The notes under the pieces are model-generated. The model ran no database searches, was not told the origin of the DNA, and saw only the letters and a program-made list of their open reading frames with translations. A DNA stretch of 64,000 nt, taken from the NCBI GenBank assembly GCA_035514535.1, contig DATKAZ010000017.1, positions 1 to 64,000 of the forward strand, written 5' to 3'. A program made the translations under genes and the position numbers. The stretch is from XN24 sp035514535 (GTDB lineage: Bacteria; Pseudomonadota; Gammaproteobacteria; Steroidobacterales; XN24). This document shows, piece by piece, positions 16,534 through 30,384 of the stretch (positions are counted from its first letter, which is position 1; every line of letters starts with the position of its first letter).

Positions 16534-16541
<8 letters not shown>
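16047..16541 (-). CDS. CheW-like protein at the end of the Pil-Chp operon (ChpC-like)
   Basis: A 164-residue CheW-domain protein (SLLVPLVGRRLIVPRACVAE at the start, WSDYLVPLVSFE in the middle). Such proteins couple receptors to a CheA kinase. Its start overlaps the end of chpA by 8 nt, so it belongs to the pil-chp operon, in the position of ChpC of Pseudomonas. A longer frame reaches 16586, but the ATG at 16541 opens directly on the domain. The last five codons are formed by the repeated palindrome at 16050-16065 and read VSAET, so this C-terminus was probably created or altered by a repeat. Confidence 0.78.
16050..16065. repeat. Perfect 16-bp palindrome CGTTTCCGCGGAAACG
   Basis: Second exact copy of the element at 9855-9870. 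It covers the last codons of the CheW-like gene, 13 nt past the stop of the convergent regulator, and is a candidate two-way terminator or protein-binding site. Confidence 0.8.
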
Positions 16542-21842
<5,301 letters not shown>

Positions 21843-21846
<4 letters not shown>

Positions 21847-23117
21847 TTGCGGGGCGGCTCCGGCAGCCTGAAGCCGGCCGCGGAATTACGCAGCTGGGTG
21901 GCGAGGTCGGCCAGCTTGCCGATGGACTGCGAGGTCGCCCCCGTCGCGTCCGCCGTCTGCTCGCTGACCTCGCGCAACACGTTCATGTTGCGCGTGATGT
22001 CGCCCGCGGCGGTGGCCTGGTCGCGGGCCGAGCGCGAGATGTTCTGCACCAGGTTGGCGATCTGGTTGGAGACGCTCTCGATCTCGTCGAGCGCGGCGCC
22101 GGCGTTTTCGGCCAGCAGCGCGCCCCCGACCACGTCCGTGGTGCTGCGCTCCATCGACACCACGGCCTCGTTGGTGTCCGACTGGATGGTCTTCACCAGC
22201 ACCTCGATCTGGCGCGTGGCATTGGCGGCGCGCTCGGACAGTCGCTGCACCTCGTCCGCCACGACCGCGAAGCCGCGGCCCGCCTCGCCGGCCATGGAGG
22301 CCTGGATGGAGGCGTTCAGGGCGAGGATGTTGGTCTGCTCGGAGATGTCGTTGATCAGCTCGATGATGTTGCCGATCTCCTGCGAGCTCTCGCCGAGGCG
22401 CTTGATGCGCTTCGAGGTGTCCTGGATAGTCTCGCGGATGGTGTTCATGCCCTCGATGGTGCGGCGCACGGCGGCGCCGCCCTTGTGGGCCACGTCCACC
22501 GAGTGGCGTGCCACGTCGGCGGCCCGCTCCGCGTCGCCGGAGACGGCCTCGATGGAGGCCGCCATGCGGGCGATCGACTCGGTCGCGTCGCTGGCCTGGC
22601 GCACCTGGGTGTCGCTGGCGTCGGCCATGTGGGTGGCGGTCGCCTGCGTCTGCTTGGCGGCGGCGTCCACCTTGATGGCGGACTCGTTCATGGTCGCGAC
22701 CAGGCCGCGTAGCGCCTCGATGGCGTAATTGATGGAATCGGCGATCGCCCCGGTGATGTCCTCGGTGACCGTCGCCTGCACGGTGAGGTCGCCGTCCGCG
22801 AGGCTGCCGAGCTCGTCGAGCAGGCGCAGGATCGCCTGCTGGTTGCGCTCGTTCTGCCGCGCGTGCTCCGTGGCGCGCTGCCGCGCCTCCTCGCCGCGCC
22901 ACAGGGAGGCGATCAGCACCACCGCGAGCACCAGCGCCGACAGCGCCAGCCACAGGGGCAGGGCCGCGCCGGAGAACAGCGCGCTGTCCGGCGGCAGGCT
23001 TCGCCAGGACAACAGCGCCGTCAACAGGATGACCAGCACCAGGATCACTCCCAGTACCGGCAGCAGGGCCGCGCCCCTCGAGTGCTGTCTCATATGCGAT
23101 TCCATTATCTCAGCCAT
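21843..23117 (-). CDS. pilJ: Methyl-accepting chemotaxis protein of the Pil-Chp system
   Basis: A 424-residue chemoreceptor. Two membrane spans (about residues 15-37 and 52-70) enclose a loop of only some 20 residues. HAMP-like sequence follows (LADGDLTVQATVTEDITG), then the signalling coiled coil with the conserved hairpin tip (IIELINDISEQTNILALNAS, and GRGFAVVADEVQRLSERA). PilJ of Pseudomonas is about 680 residues with a large periplasmic part, so the sensing domain is missing or reduced here. Start choice: the ATG at 23117 overlaps the pilI stop by 8 nt; in-frame ATGs at 23105 and 23093 are also possible. It is followed by chpA with a GTGA overlap. Confidence 0.85.
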
Positions 23118-23673
23118 CCTCGGCCGCCCGCAGGAACGTCGAGCTCTCGCCCAGCGCCGCGAGACTGAATACCGGCCAGTTCGTGTCGCCCTGCACGAAT
23201 GCACCGGCGAGAAAGCGACGGCAGCGCAGCGCCGTCTCCTCCGGCGCGTCGCCGCGCGCCGCCTCCGCAAAGCGCCGGAAGCCGAGCACCTCGTCGACCA
23301 GCAGGCCGGCGCCCAGCTCGCGGTGGTTGATCACCAGCACGCGGCTGTCCCGACCGAGGCGCGTCGCGCCGCCGCCGAGAAAGGCCTTGAGGTCGATCAC
23401 CGTCAACAGCTGGCCGCGGATGCTGATCAGCCCCGCGACCCAGTCCTTCGCCCCCGGCACCCGCGCCAGCGCGGCCGGGCAGGCTACGATTTCCCGCACC
23501 TCGTCGCGCGGCGCCAGGAAGCGCTCGTCGCCGAGCCGGAAGCCGATCCCCACCCAGTCGCGCGTTTCGGGCGCCTCGCCCTGCTCGCCGGCCACCCGCC
23601 AGGCGCGCTGCTCCATCTCGCGCAGCAGCGCGAAGGGCTGCTCGCGCAGCGCGGCCAGCGGCGACTCAGTCAT
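23110..23673 (-). CDS. pilI: CheW-type coupling protein PilI
   Basis: A 187-residue CheW-domain protein expected to join PilJ to the ChpA kinase. The two beta-barrel halves are seen as WVGIGFRLGDERFLAPRDEV and GLISIRGQLLTVIDLKAFLG, then VLVINHRELGAGLLVDEVLG. The start overlaps the pilH stop by 8 nt and the end overlaps pilJ. Length and operon position match PilI of Pseudomonas. Confidence 0.9.
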   Translation of the reverse strand: MTESPLAALREQPFALLREMEQRAWRVAGEQGEAPETRDWVGIGFRLGDERFLAPRDEVREIVACPAALARVPGAKDWVAGLISIRGQLLTVIDLKAFLGGGATRLGRDSRVLVINHRELGAGLLVDEVLGFRRFAEAARGDAPEETALRCRRFLAGAFVQGDTNWPVFSLAALGESSTFLRAAEDG

Positions 23674-24037
23674 GATCGCCCAGCGCGGCGCGAACCTTGT
23701 CGACCAGCTGCGCTTCCGTGACCGGCTTGACGAGGTAGTCCACCGCGCCCTGGCGCATGCCCCAGATCTTGTCCGTCTCGAGGCCCTTGGTGGTGACCAT
23801 GAGCACCGGGATCGACGCCGTCTGCGGATCGCGCGCCAGTTCGCGCGTCGCCTGGAAGCCGTTCATGCCCGGCATGACGACGTCCATGAGGATCAGGTTG
23901 GGCCTGAGCTCGCGCGCCTTGTCGATGCCTTCGCGGCCGTCCGCGGCCGCGACCGTTTCGAAACCGTGCTTCTCGAGGTAGCCGCTCAGGACATGCACCT
24001 CGGTCGGGGAGTCGTCGACGATCAGTACCAGCGGCAT
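23666..24037 (-). CDS. pilH: Single-domain response regulator PilH
   Basis: A 123-residue receiver domain. The acidic pocket is VLIVDDSPTE, the phospho-acceptor Asp is in LILMDVVMPGMNG (about residue 52), and the switch Thr and Lys are in VLMVTTKG and YLVKPV. It has no output domain, so it acts by binding partners. In known systems PilH opposes or drains phosphate from PilG and affects pilus retraction. It follows pilG by 32 nt and overlaps pilI. Confidence 0.92.
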   Translation of the reverse strand: MPLVLIVDDSPTEVHVLSGYLEKHGFETVAAADGREGIDKARELRPNLILMDVVMPGMNGFQATRELARDPQTASIPVLMVTTKGLETDKIWGMRQGAVDYLVKPVTEAQLVDKVRAALGDHD

Positions 24038-24069
24038 GCGTTCTCCTCCGGCCGCGCGCGCTCGCGCGG

Positions 24070-24468
24070 TCAGGCCTTGACGTGCGTCTCGATGGCGGAC
24101 AGCAACTCGTCGCGGGTGAACGGTTTCGTCAGGTACTGCTCGGAACCGACGATCCTGCCGCGGGCCCGGTCGAACAGGCCGTCCTTGCTCGACAACATGA
24201 TCACCGGCGTCGACTTGAATACCTTGTTGTGCTTGATCAGCGCGCAGGTCTGGTAGCCGTCGAGGCGCGGCATCATGATGTCCACGAAAATGATGTCCGG
24301 ATGATGATCGGCGATCTTGGAAAGGGCGTCGAAGCCGTCAACCGCAGTGTAGACCTCGCAGCCTTCCTTGCTGAGCAGTGTCTCCGCCGTTCGACGGATG
24401 GTTTTGCTGTCGTCGACGACCAGCACCTTGAGTCCGTTCAGGCTGCGCGACCCGTCTCCGTCCACCAT
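24070..24468 (-). CDS. pilG: Single-domain response regulator PilG
   Basis: A 132-residue receiver very close to Pseudomonas PilG (LKVLVVDDSKTIRRTAETLL, IIFVDIMMPRLDGYQTCALI with acceptor Asp near residue 61, VIMLSSKDGLFDRA, and SEQYLTKPFTRDELL). Known PilG promotes pilus extension through PilB regulators. The frame is open to 24603, but the ATG at 24468 has GGAG upstream and gives the usual length. First gene of the pilGHIJ-chpA-cheW operon, divergent from gshB. Confidence 0.93.
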   Translation of the reverse strand: MVDGDGSRSLNGLKVLVVDDSKTIRRTAETLLSKEGCEVYTAVDGFDALSKIADHHPDIIFVDIMMPRLDGYQTCALIKHNKVFKSTPVIMLSSKDGLFDRARGRIVGSEQYLTKPFTRDELLSAIETHVKA

Positions 24469-24620
24469 CGTTCTCCACTTGAAGTCCGCCACGCACGGGC
24501 TTGTTTTCATTCCGGACACAGGCGGGCGTTTTAACATATCGGCGGCACCCCCGCCATGCACTGCGTCCCGTTGCGCTTGATATAGTTGCCACCAGCCGAA
24601 CATGAGCCTGGAGACTGCCC
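24469..24620. promoter_or_regulatory. Divergent promoter region pilG / gshB
   Basis: This 152-bp gap must hold promoters for both operons. A TATAGT hexamer at 24581-24586 could be the gshB -10, but I see no good -35 at the right distance. Nothing else stands out. Confidence 0.4.
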
Positions 24621-25586
24621 GTGAACGAGTCCCGTATCCGTCTCGGGGTGGTGATGGATCCCATCGACCGGATCAAACCGGTCAAGGACACCACCCTCGC
24701 GATGCTCCTCGAGGCGCAGCGGCGCGGCTATGCGCTGGAATACCTGACCCAGGCAGACTTGTGGGTGCTGGAGGGCCGCCTCGGGGTGCGCCTCCGCGCC
24801 CTGGCGGTGGTGGACGACCCGGAGCGCTGGTTCGAGCTCGGCCCGGTGCGAGAGGCGGACGCCGGCGAGCTGGACGTGATCCTGATGCGCAAGGATCCGC
24901 CCTTCGACATGGAGTACATCTACACGACCTTCCTGCTGGAGCGGGCCGAGGCCGCCGGCGTGCTGGTGGTCAACAAGCCCCGCGCGCTGCGCGACGTCAG
25001 CGAGAAAGCCTACACCATGTGGTTCCCGGAGTTCACGCCCGCGACCCTGGTGACCCGCTCCATGCAGGATATGCGCCGCTTCGTCGAGCGCTACGGCGCG
25101 GCCGTGGTCAAGCCGCTCGACGGCATGGGGGGCCGCTCGATCTTCGTGCTGCGGCCCGGCGATCCGAACAGCGGCGTGATCCTCGAGACCATCACGGAGC
25201 ACGACCGGCGCTTCGCCATGATCCAGTGCTACGTGCCGGAGATCGTCGCCGGCGGCGACCGGCGCATCCTGGTGATCGACGGCGAGCCTTACGAGCACGT
25301 GCTCGCCCGCATCCCCGCCGAGGGCGAGAACCGCGGCAACCTCGCGGCCGGGGCGCGCGGCGAGGGCCGCGACCTGACGGCGCGGGAGCGCGAGATCTGC
25401 GCCCGCGTCGGGCCGGTGCTGCGCGAGCAGGGCATCCTGTTCGCGGGCCTCGACGTCATCGGCGACCAACTCACCGAGATCAACGTCACCAGCCCGACGG
25501 GCGTGCGCGAGCTGGACAAGATCTACCGCGACAACATCTGTGCCCCGCTGTTCGACGCCATCGAGCGCCGGCTGGAGCGGGCTTGA
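24621..25586 (+). CDS. gshB: Glutathione synthetase
   Basis: A 321-residue ATP-grasp enzyme that joins gamma-glutamylcysteine and glycine in the cytosol. Family landmarks are LGVVMDPIDRIKPVKDTT at the start, MRKDPPFDMEYIYTTFLLE, VVKPLDGMGGRSIFVL in the ATP-grasp part, and FAGLDVIGDQLTEINVTSPT with the metal ligands near the C-terminus. The start is GTG 24621. The gshB-pilG divergent neighbourhood is conserved in Pseudomonas. Its TGA overlaps the TTG start of apbE. Confidence 0.97.
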   Translation: MNESRIRLGVVMDPIDRIKPVKDTTLAMLLEAQRRGYALEYLTQADLWVLEGRLGVRLRALAVVDDPERWFELGPVREADAGELDVILMRKDPPFDMEYIYTTFLLERAEAAGVLVVNKPRALRDVSEKAYTMWFPEFTPATLVTRSMQDMRRFVERYGAAVVKPLDGMGGRSIFVLRPGDPNSGVILETITEHDRRFAMIQCYVPEIVAGGDRRILVIDGEPYEHVLARIPAEGENRGNLAAGARGEGRDLTAREREICARVGPVLREQGILFAGLDVIGDQLTEINVTSPTGVRELDKIYRDNICAPLFDAIERRLERA

Positions 25587-26644
25587 GCCCAGCGACCGCG
25601 TCCCGTGCGGCGGCGCGCGCCGCCGTCCTGCTGCTCGCCGCGCTGCTGCTGGTGGGCTGCGGGCGCGGCGACGAGGAAGTCCGCCATCGCTTCATGGCGA
25701 TGGGCACGCTCGTCGACGTCACCACCTGGGGCGTGCCGCGGACCGAGGCGGAGGAAGGCGCCCGTGAGGTCGAGGCGCTGTTCCTCGCGCTGCACCGGGA
25801 GTGGGACCCGTGGGGCGACGGCGCGCTCGGGCGCGTCAACCAGGCGCTGGCCGCGGGCGAGGACGCGGCCCCGGATGAAGACCTCGGCGCACTGCTCGCC
25901 GAGGCAGCCGCGCTCAGCGCCGCCAGCGACGGCCTGTTCGAGCCCGCGATCGCCACATTGGTGAAATTGTGGGGCTTCTCCCGCGAGGAGACCCTACCCG
26001 AGGCGCCGCCGCCGGCCGACGAGATCGCGGCGCGCCTCGCGGGCACGCGCCCGCTGGCCGCGCTCGTCGGCCCCGGGGGGCGCGTCAGCGGCCCCCCCGG
26101 GGCGCAGATCGACCTGGGGGGCTTCCTCAAGGGCGTGGCGGTCGACCGGGGCATCGAGCTTTTGCGGGCGCGCGGCGTGGATCACGCCATCGTCAATGCC
26201 GGCGGCGACCTGCGCGCCATCGGGCGACGCGGCGAGCGGCCGTGGCGCATCGGCATCCGCGCGGCGCGCGAGCAGTCGATCCTGGCGGCGCTGGAGGTCG
26301 AGGGCGACGAGGCGGTCTTCACCTCGGGCGACTACGAGCGCTACTTCGTACACGATGGGCGGCACTACCACCATGTCCTCGACCCGCGCAGCGGCTACCC
26401 GACGGCGGGCATCGTCTCGGCCACGGTGGTGCACCGCAACGCGGGTCTTGCCGATGCCGCCGCCACCGCGCTGATGGTGGCCGGCCCGGACGACTGGCCG
26501 GCGACGGCCCGCGCGCTCGGCGTCGACAGCGTGATGATCGTGCACGAGGACGGCCGGATCGAGCTCACCGGGGCGCTGCGCCCGCGCATCCGGTTCCGCG
26601 ACGAGGCACAGGAGCGCGGGGCGAGCGTGCGGCCGCTGCCGTGA
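25583..26644 (+). CDS. apbE: ApbE, FAD:protein FMN transferase lipoprotein
   Basis: A 353-residue ApbE-family protein that attaches FMN to threonine in extracytoplasmic redox proteins. The lipobox LLLVGC ends the signal at about residue 24. Family sequences include MAMGTLVDVTTWG, AQIDLGGFLKGVAVDRG (residues about 173-189), AIVNAGGDLRAIGRRG and HHVLDPRSGYPTAG. The only sensible start is TTG 25583, whose TG is shared with the gshB stop (TTGA), with GGAG upstream. Its own TGA is shared with the next GTG start. Targets of flavinylation are not visible in the window. Confidence 0.93.
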   Translation: MSPATASRAAARAAVLLLAALLLVGCGRGDEEVRHRFMAMGTLVDVTTWGVPRTEAEEGAREVEALFLALHREWDPWGDGALGRVNQALAAGEDAAPDEDLGALLAEAAALSAASDGLFEPAIATLVKLWGFSREETLPEAPPPADEIAARLAGTRPLAALVGPGGRVSGPPGAQIDLGGFLKGVAVDRGIELLRARGVDHAIVNAGGDLRAIGRRGERPWRIGIRAAREQSILAALEVEGDEAVFTSGDYERYFVHDGRHYHHVLDPRSGYPTAGIVSATVVHRNAGLADAAATALMVAGPDDWPATARALGVDSVMIVHEDGRIELTGALRPRIRFRDEAQERGASVRPLP

Positions 26645-27009
26645 ACATCGTGCGCCCCGCAGACGCGGTCGTGGTCGGTGTGGCGGCGCTGCTCGTCGGC
26701 GCCGCCTGGGCGTCGCTGTGGGGCGGCGGCGGGCCGGGCGAATTCGCGCAGGTCTCGGCCCCCGGCGCGCCGCCGCGCCAGGTGGCGCTGGCGCGCGATG
26801 CGACGCTGGAGGTGGGCGGGCGCCTCGGGCCCAGCCGGCTGGAGGTCCGCGCGGGGCGCGTGCGGTTCATCGACTCGCCCTGCGTGGGTCGGCTGTGCGT
26901 GCATACCGGCTGGCTGTCGCGCAGCGGCCAGGTCGCAGCCTGCCTGCCCAACGGTATCGTCGTCGAGGTCACGGGCGGGGAGCGCGAGTTCGATGCGGTC
27001 ACCTTCTGA
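26641..27009 (+). CDS. NusG domain II-containing protein
   Basis: A 122-residue protein of the NusG-II/DUF1312 type: one N-terminal membrane span (about residues 7-28) and a small beta domain with LEVRAGRVRFIDSPC, then LCVHTGWLSRSGQVAACLPN. The C-x4-C...C arrangement (SPCVGRLC, AACLPN) is typical of the family. Proteins like this are repeatedly found between ApbE and Gx transporter genes; their role is not established. The start GTG 26641 overlaps the apbE stop and its end overlaps the Gx gene by 17 nt. Confidence 0.8.
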   Translation: MNIVRPADAVVVGVAALLVGAAWASLWGGGGPGEFAQVSAPGAPPRQVALARDATLEVGGRLGPSRLEVRAGRVRFIDSPCVGRLCVHTGWLSRSGQVAACLPNGIVVEVTGGEREFDAVTF

Positions 27010-27526
27010 GGCGCTCGGCCGCGACGACCGTCTCATCGCCGGGTTCGCGGCCCTCGCGATCGCCATCCACATCCTGGAAGCGGCATTCCCGAGCCCGCTG
27101 CCCGGCGTCAAGCCGGGGCTCGCGAACGTCATCACGGTCATCGTGCTGTTGCGCTACGGCTGGTACACGGCCGCCTGGGTGGCGGCGCTGCGCGTGCTCG
27201 CGGGCAGCCTGCTGGTCGGCACCTTTCTCAGCCCCACCTTCATCATGAGCGCCAGCGGCGCGGTCGCCGCACTGGCCGTGCTGTGGCTCGCCCAGGCCGG
27301 CGCCGGGCGCTGGCTCGGCCCGCTCGGCTACAGCGTCTGCGCCGCGCTCGCCCACATGGGAACGCAGCTGCTGGTCGCCTGGCAGCTGTTCATCCCCCAC
27401 CCGGCGCTGCTGAAGCTGGCGCCGTTCCTGCTGACCGCGGCGCTGGTGTTCGGTATCGTGAGCGGCGTGATCGCTGCATTCGTGCTGAGCAAGCTCGAGT
27501 CCGAGCCCGGAGCGGCGCGGCCATGA
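26993..27526 (+). CDS. Gx transporter family / heptaprenyl diphosphate synthase component I-like membrane protein
   Basis: A 177-residue integral membrane protein with about five hydrophobic segments. The family opening (HILEAAFPSPLPGVKPGLAN) is followed by VITVIVLLRYGWYTAAWVA. The family is named after a component of isoprenoid diphosphate synthesis but resembles small substrate-binding transport subunits, so the real function is doubtful. It overlaps the NusG-II gene by 17 nt and shares ATGA with the TonB gene downstream, placing all four genes in one operon. Confidence 0.8.
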   Translation: MRSPSEALGRDDRLIAGFAALAIAIHILEAAFPSPLPGVKPGLANVITVIVLLRYGWYTAAWVAALRVLAGSLLVGTFLSPTFIMSASGAVAALAVLWLAQAGAGRWLGPLGYSVCAALAHMGTQLLVAWQLFIPHPALLKLAPFLLTAALVFGIVSGVIAAFVLSKLESEPGAARP

Positions 27527-28371
27527 GCGCCGCGGCGGGCAGCACCGCGGCCGGCGAGCGCCTCGGCTGGGCGCTGTTCATCGCCACCGCCGCGCACGGC
27601 CTGCTGATTCTCGGCCTCGGCTTCGCGCCGCAGCAGCAGGACGGACCGCAGGAGGTGCCCACCCTCGAGGTGACGCTGCTGGACGACCCGGTGCCGGACC
27701 AGCCGGCACCGGACGAAGCGCAATACCTCGCCCAGGCGAGCCAGGAGGGCACCGGCAACATCGACGAACAGGTGCGGCCGGAGTTTTTCGACGACCCGCC
27801 GGCGCCGCAGGAGGCGGAGTCGGCGGAGCACGGCCTGGACGCCGAGTTCGTGCCGGCCGCGCCCGAGGAGGAGGCGGCCGAGCGCGTGACGTCGTGGGCC
27901 GGGGCGATGCAGGCCGACATAGCACCCCGGCCGGCGGAAGACGGGGCGCGGCCCGCCGCCGTGCAGCCCGAGGGCGGCGTGACGCGCGTGACGGCAAGCG
28001 GCGAGCGTGAATTGTTCATATCGGTCAACGCCCGCGAGAGCGTCTTCGCGGAATACCTGGCGGCGTGGAAGGCCCGTATGGAACGCCTCGGGACGCTCAA
28101 CTATCCCACCGTGGCGCGCACCCGCGGCGGCAACCCGGTGCTGGAGGTGGCCGTCGCGGCGGACGGGCGGCTGCGCGAGGTACGCGTCATCCGCAGTTCC
28201 GGCCACGGCGCGCTGGACCAGGCCGCGATCGACCTCGTGCGCCTCGCCAGCCCCTACGACCCCTTCCCGGCCGGGGTGCGCGCGCAATACGACGTGCTGC
28301 GCTTCGCCTACGAATGGCGCTTCATCGAGGGGCGCGCCTCCCCCGGCCGGCTGCGTGCGTCACCGGACTGA
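27523..28371 (+). CDS. tonB: TonB-family energy transducer
   Basis: A 282-residue TonB-like protein. One membrane span (about residues 14-35) is followed by a Pro/Glu/Ala-rich periplasmic stretch (about 40-160) and a C-terminal TonB domain: YPTVARTRGGNPVLEVAVAA, VIRSSGHGALDQAAIDLVRL, YDPFPAGVRAQYDVLRF. TonB passes proton-motive energy to outer-membrane receptors. No ExbB/ExbD genes are next to it. The start ATG shares ATGA with the Gx gene stop. Confidence 0.88.
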   Translation: MSAAAGSTAAGERLGWALFIATAAHGLLILGLGFAPQQQDGPQEVPTLEVTLLDDPVPDQPAPDEAQYLAQASQEGTGNIDEQVRPEFFDDPPAPQEAESAEHGLDAEFVPAAPEEEAAERVTSWAGAMQADIAPRPAEDGARPAAVQPEGGVTRVTASGERELFISVNARESVFAEYLAAWKARMERLGTLNYPTVARTRGGNPVLEVAVAADGRLREVRVIRSSGHGALDQAAIDLVRLASPYDPFPAGVRAQYDVLRFAYEWRFIEGRASPGRLRASPD

Positions 28372-28419
28372 GGCCGGCGGCAACTTGCCGCCTCCACGAC
28401 GCGGGCGGATACTAGTGGC

Positions 28420-28986
28420 ATGAGTGACGGACCCTATTTGACAGGCCAGTTCCTGATCGCCATGCCGGCGATGGCGGATCCCAATTTCGATCGCACCGTC
28501 ACCTACATCTGCGAACACAACGACGACGGCGCGCTCGGCATCATCGTCAATCGGCCGACGTCGCTGTTGCTGGGCGAGATTTTCGGCCAGATGGACCTGC
28601 AGATCACCGACCCGACGCTCGCGGCGCAGCCGGTGCTGCAGGGCGGCCCGGTGCAGCCGGAGCGCGGTTTCGTTATCCACGATCCCGGCGGCCACGGCTT
28701 CAACTCATCGCTGACCGCGCCGGACGGCCTCATGGTCACGACCTCGCGCGACATCCTGGTCGCGCTCGCCGAGGGCCACGGCCCGCCGCGGGCGGTCATC
28801 GCGCTCGGCTACGCGGGCTGGGGCGCCGGCCAGCTCGAGGTGGAAATGTCCGCCAATGCCTGGCTGACCGTGCCCGCGTCCGCGGACATCATCTTTTCGG
28901 TGCCGTTCGAGCGCCGCTGGGAATCCGCGGCGGCGCTGCTCGGCGTCAGCATCGCGTCGCTGTCCCCCGAGGCGGGCCACGCCTGA
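28420..28986 (+). CDS. yqgE: YqgE/AlgH family protein (UPF0301)
   Basis: A 188-residue protein of the YqgE/AlgH family: YLTGQFLIAMPAMADPNFDR at the start, ALGIIVNRPT, VLQGGPVQPERGFVIHDP, and IALGYAGWGAGQLEVEM. Structures of the family are known but the molecular role is unclear; AlgH was linked to alginate regulation. The yqgE-ruvX-pyrB order is conserved in many gammaproteobacteria, with a 2-nt gap to ruvX here. A short hairpin (GGCGGC/GCCGCC, 28375-28391) separates it from tonB. Confidence 0.95.
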   Translation: MSDGPYLTGQFLIAMPAMADPNFDRTVTYICEHNDDGALGIIVNRPTSLLLGEIFGQMDLQITDPTLAAQPVLQGGPVQPERGFVIHDPGGHGFNSSLTAPDGLMVTTSRDILVALAEGHGPPRAVIALGYAGWGAGQLEVEMSANAWLTVPASADIIFSVPFERRWESAAALLGVSIASLSPEAGHA

Positions 28987-28988
28987 GC

Positions 28989-29423
28989 ATGGCGCCCGGC
29001 GGGGAAACCCTGCTGGCCTTCGACTACGGCCGGCGTCGCATCGGCGTCGCCATCGGCAACACCCTGAACCGCGATGCGCGCGCCCTGCTGACTCTGGACG
29101 CGGGCGAATCCGGGCCCGACTGGACGCGGATCGCGAGCCTGCTGGACGAATGGCGGCCCGCCCGGCTGGTCGTCGGCGTCCCGTATAATGGCGGCGCTTC
29201 CGGCGAGGCGATCGCGGCGGAGGCGCAGCGCTTCGCGCGCCGCCTGCGCGGCCGCTTCGGCCTGCCGGTCGAGACGATAGACGAGCACTTGAGCTCCGCC
29301 GCGGCACAGGACGGGCTCAGGGTGGAGCGCCGCGCGCGACGACGCGGGCCGATCGCGAAGAAGGACATCGACAGCGCGGCCGCGGCCGTGATCCTGCAAG
29401 ACTGGCTGGACAACCACACCTGA
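28989..29423 (+). CDS. ruvX: RuvX/YqgF, RNase H-fold nuclease for pre-16S rRNA
   Basis: A 144-residue RNase H-like protein. The first catalytic Asp is in LLAFDYGRRRIGVAIG (residues 8-23), the Glu region is ETIDEHLSSAAAQ (about 95), and the last Asp is in KKDIDSAAAAVILQDWLD. The family completes the 5' end of 16S rRNA and was earlier predicted to be a Holliday-junction resolvase. It lies between yqgE and pyrB with gaps of 2 and 7 nt. Confidence 0.95.
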   Translation: MAPGGETLLAFDYGRRRIGVAIGNTLNRDARALLTLDAGESGPDWTRIASLLDEWRPARLVVGVPYNGGASGEAIAAEAQRFARRLRGRFGLPVETIDEHLSSAAAQDGLRVERRARRRGPIAKKDIDSAAAAVILQDWLDNHT

Positions 29424-29430
29424 GGATCCC

Positions 29431-30384
29431 ATGGCATCCCAGTTCGACGCGCGGGGCAGGCTCCGCCACCTGATCACCCTCGAGGACCTGTCGCGCGCGC
29501 AACTCGTCGAGCTGCTGGACCGGGCCGAGAGCTTCCTCACGCCGCCGGGCGCGTATCCGGCGCGCAACGACGCCCTCGCGGGACGCACCGTCGCCAACCT
29601 GTTCTTCGAGCCCAGCACGCGCACGCGGGCCTCCTTCGAGCTGGCCGCGCGGCGCCTCGGCGCCGACGTGCTCAGCCTCGACGTCAGCATGTCCTCGCGC
29701 GCCAAGGGCGAGAGCCTGCTCGATACGATCTACACGCTGCAGGCCATGCAGGTAGACGTGTTCGTCATCCGCGACGCGCAATCCGGCGTGCCCGCATTCA
29801 TCTGCGAGCACGTCGCCCCGCACGTCGCGGTCCTCAACGCGGGCGAATCGCATCTCAACCATCCCACCCAGGGGCTGCTCGACGTGCTCACGATGCGGCT
29901 GCACAAGGGCGACGTCGCGGACCTCGTCGTGACCATTGCCGGCGATATCCAGCACTCGCGCGTCGCCCGCTCGGCATACCACGCCCTTGCGACGCTCGGC
30001 GTCGGCGAGCTGCGCCTGGTCGCGCCGCCCGCGCTCGCCCCCGACCCCGACGAATTCGCCGGCGCGCGGCTGCTCGACAATATCGAGGCGGGCGTCGCCG
30101 GTGCCGACGTCGTGATGTGCCTGCGCATCCAGCGCGAGCGCATGGAAGTCAGCCGCAATCCCGACGCGGCGGACTTCCACCGCGAGTTCGGCCTCACACC
30201 GGAGCGCCTCGCCCTCGCCAGGCCGGACGCAATCGTCATGCACCCCGGGCCGATGAACCGCGACGTGGAGATCGCGGCGAGCGTCGCCGACGGGCCGCAG
30301 GCCGTGATCGCGGAGCAGGTCACCAACGGCGTCGCCGTGCGCATGGCGGTGATGCAGACCGTCATGGCAACCATTCATGGCTGA
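29431..30384 (+). CDS. pyrB: Aspartate carbamoyltransferase catalytic chain
   Basis: A 317-residue enzyme of pyrimidine synthesis that condenses carbamoyl phosphate with aspartate. The carbamoyl-phosphate loop FEPSTRTRASFELAARRLGA is at about residues 53-72, with SSRAKGESLLDT after it. NHPTQGLLDVLTM (near 146) and MHPGPMNRDVEI (near 270) bind substrates. No pyrI or inactive pyrC-like gene follows; instead a PyrK-like reductase overlaps its last 8 nt. Confidence 0.96.
   Translation: MASQFDARGRLRHLITLEDLSRAQLVELLDRAESFLTPPGAYPARNDALAGRTVANLFFEPSTRTRASFELAARRLGADVLSLDVSMSSRAKGESLLDTIYTLQAMQVDVFVIRDAQSGVPAFICEHVAPHVAVLNAGESHLNHPTQGLLDVLTMRLHKGDVADLVVTIAGDIQHSRVARSAYHALATLGVGELRLVAPPALAPDPDEFAGARLLDNIEAGVAGADVVMCLRIQRERMEVSRNPDAADFHREFGLTPERLALARPDAIVMHPGPMNRDVEIAASVADGPQAVIAEQVTNGVAVRMAVMQTVMATIHG

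Noticed and set aside
24602..26644. 680-codon frame suggesting a fusion upstream of ApbE
   Set aside because: The first part is an off-frame reading of gshB. The lipoprotein signal of ApbE begins right after TTG 25583, which overlaps the gshB stop.
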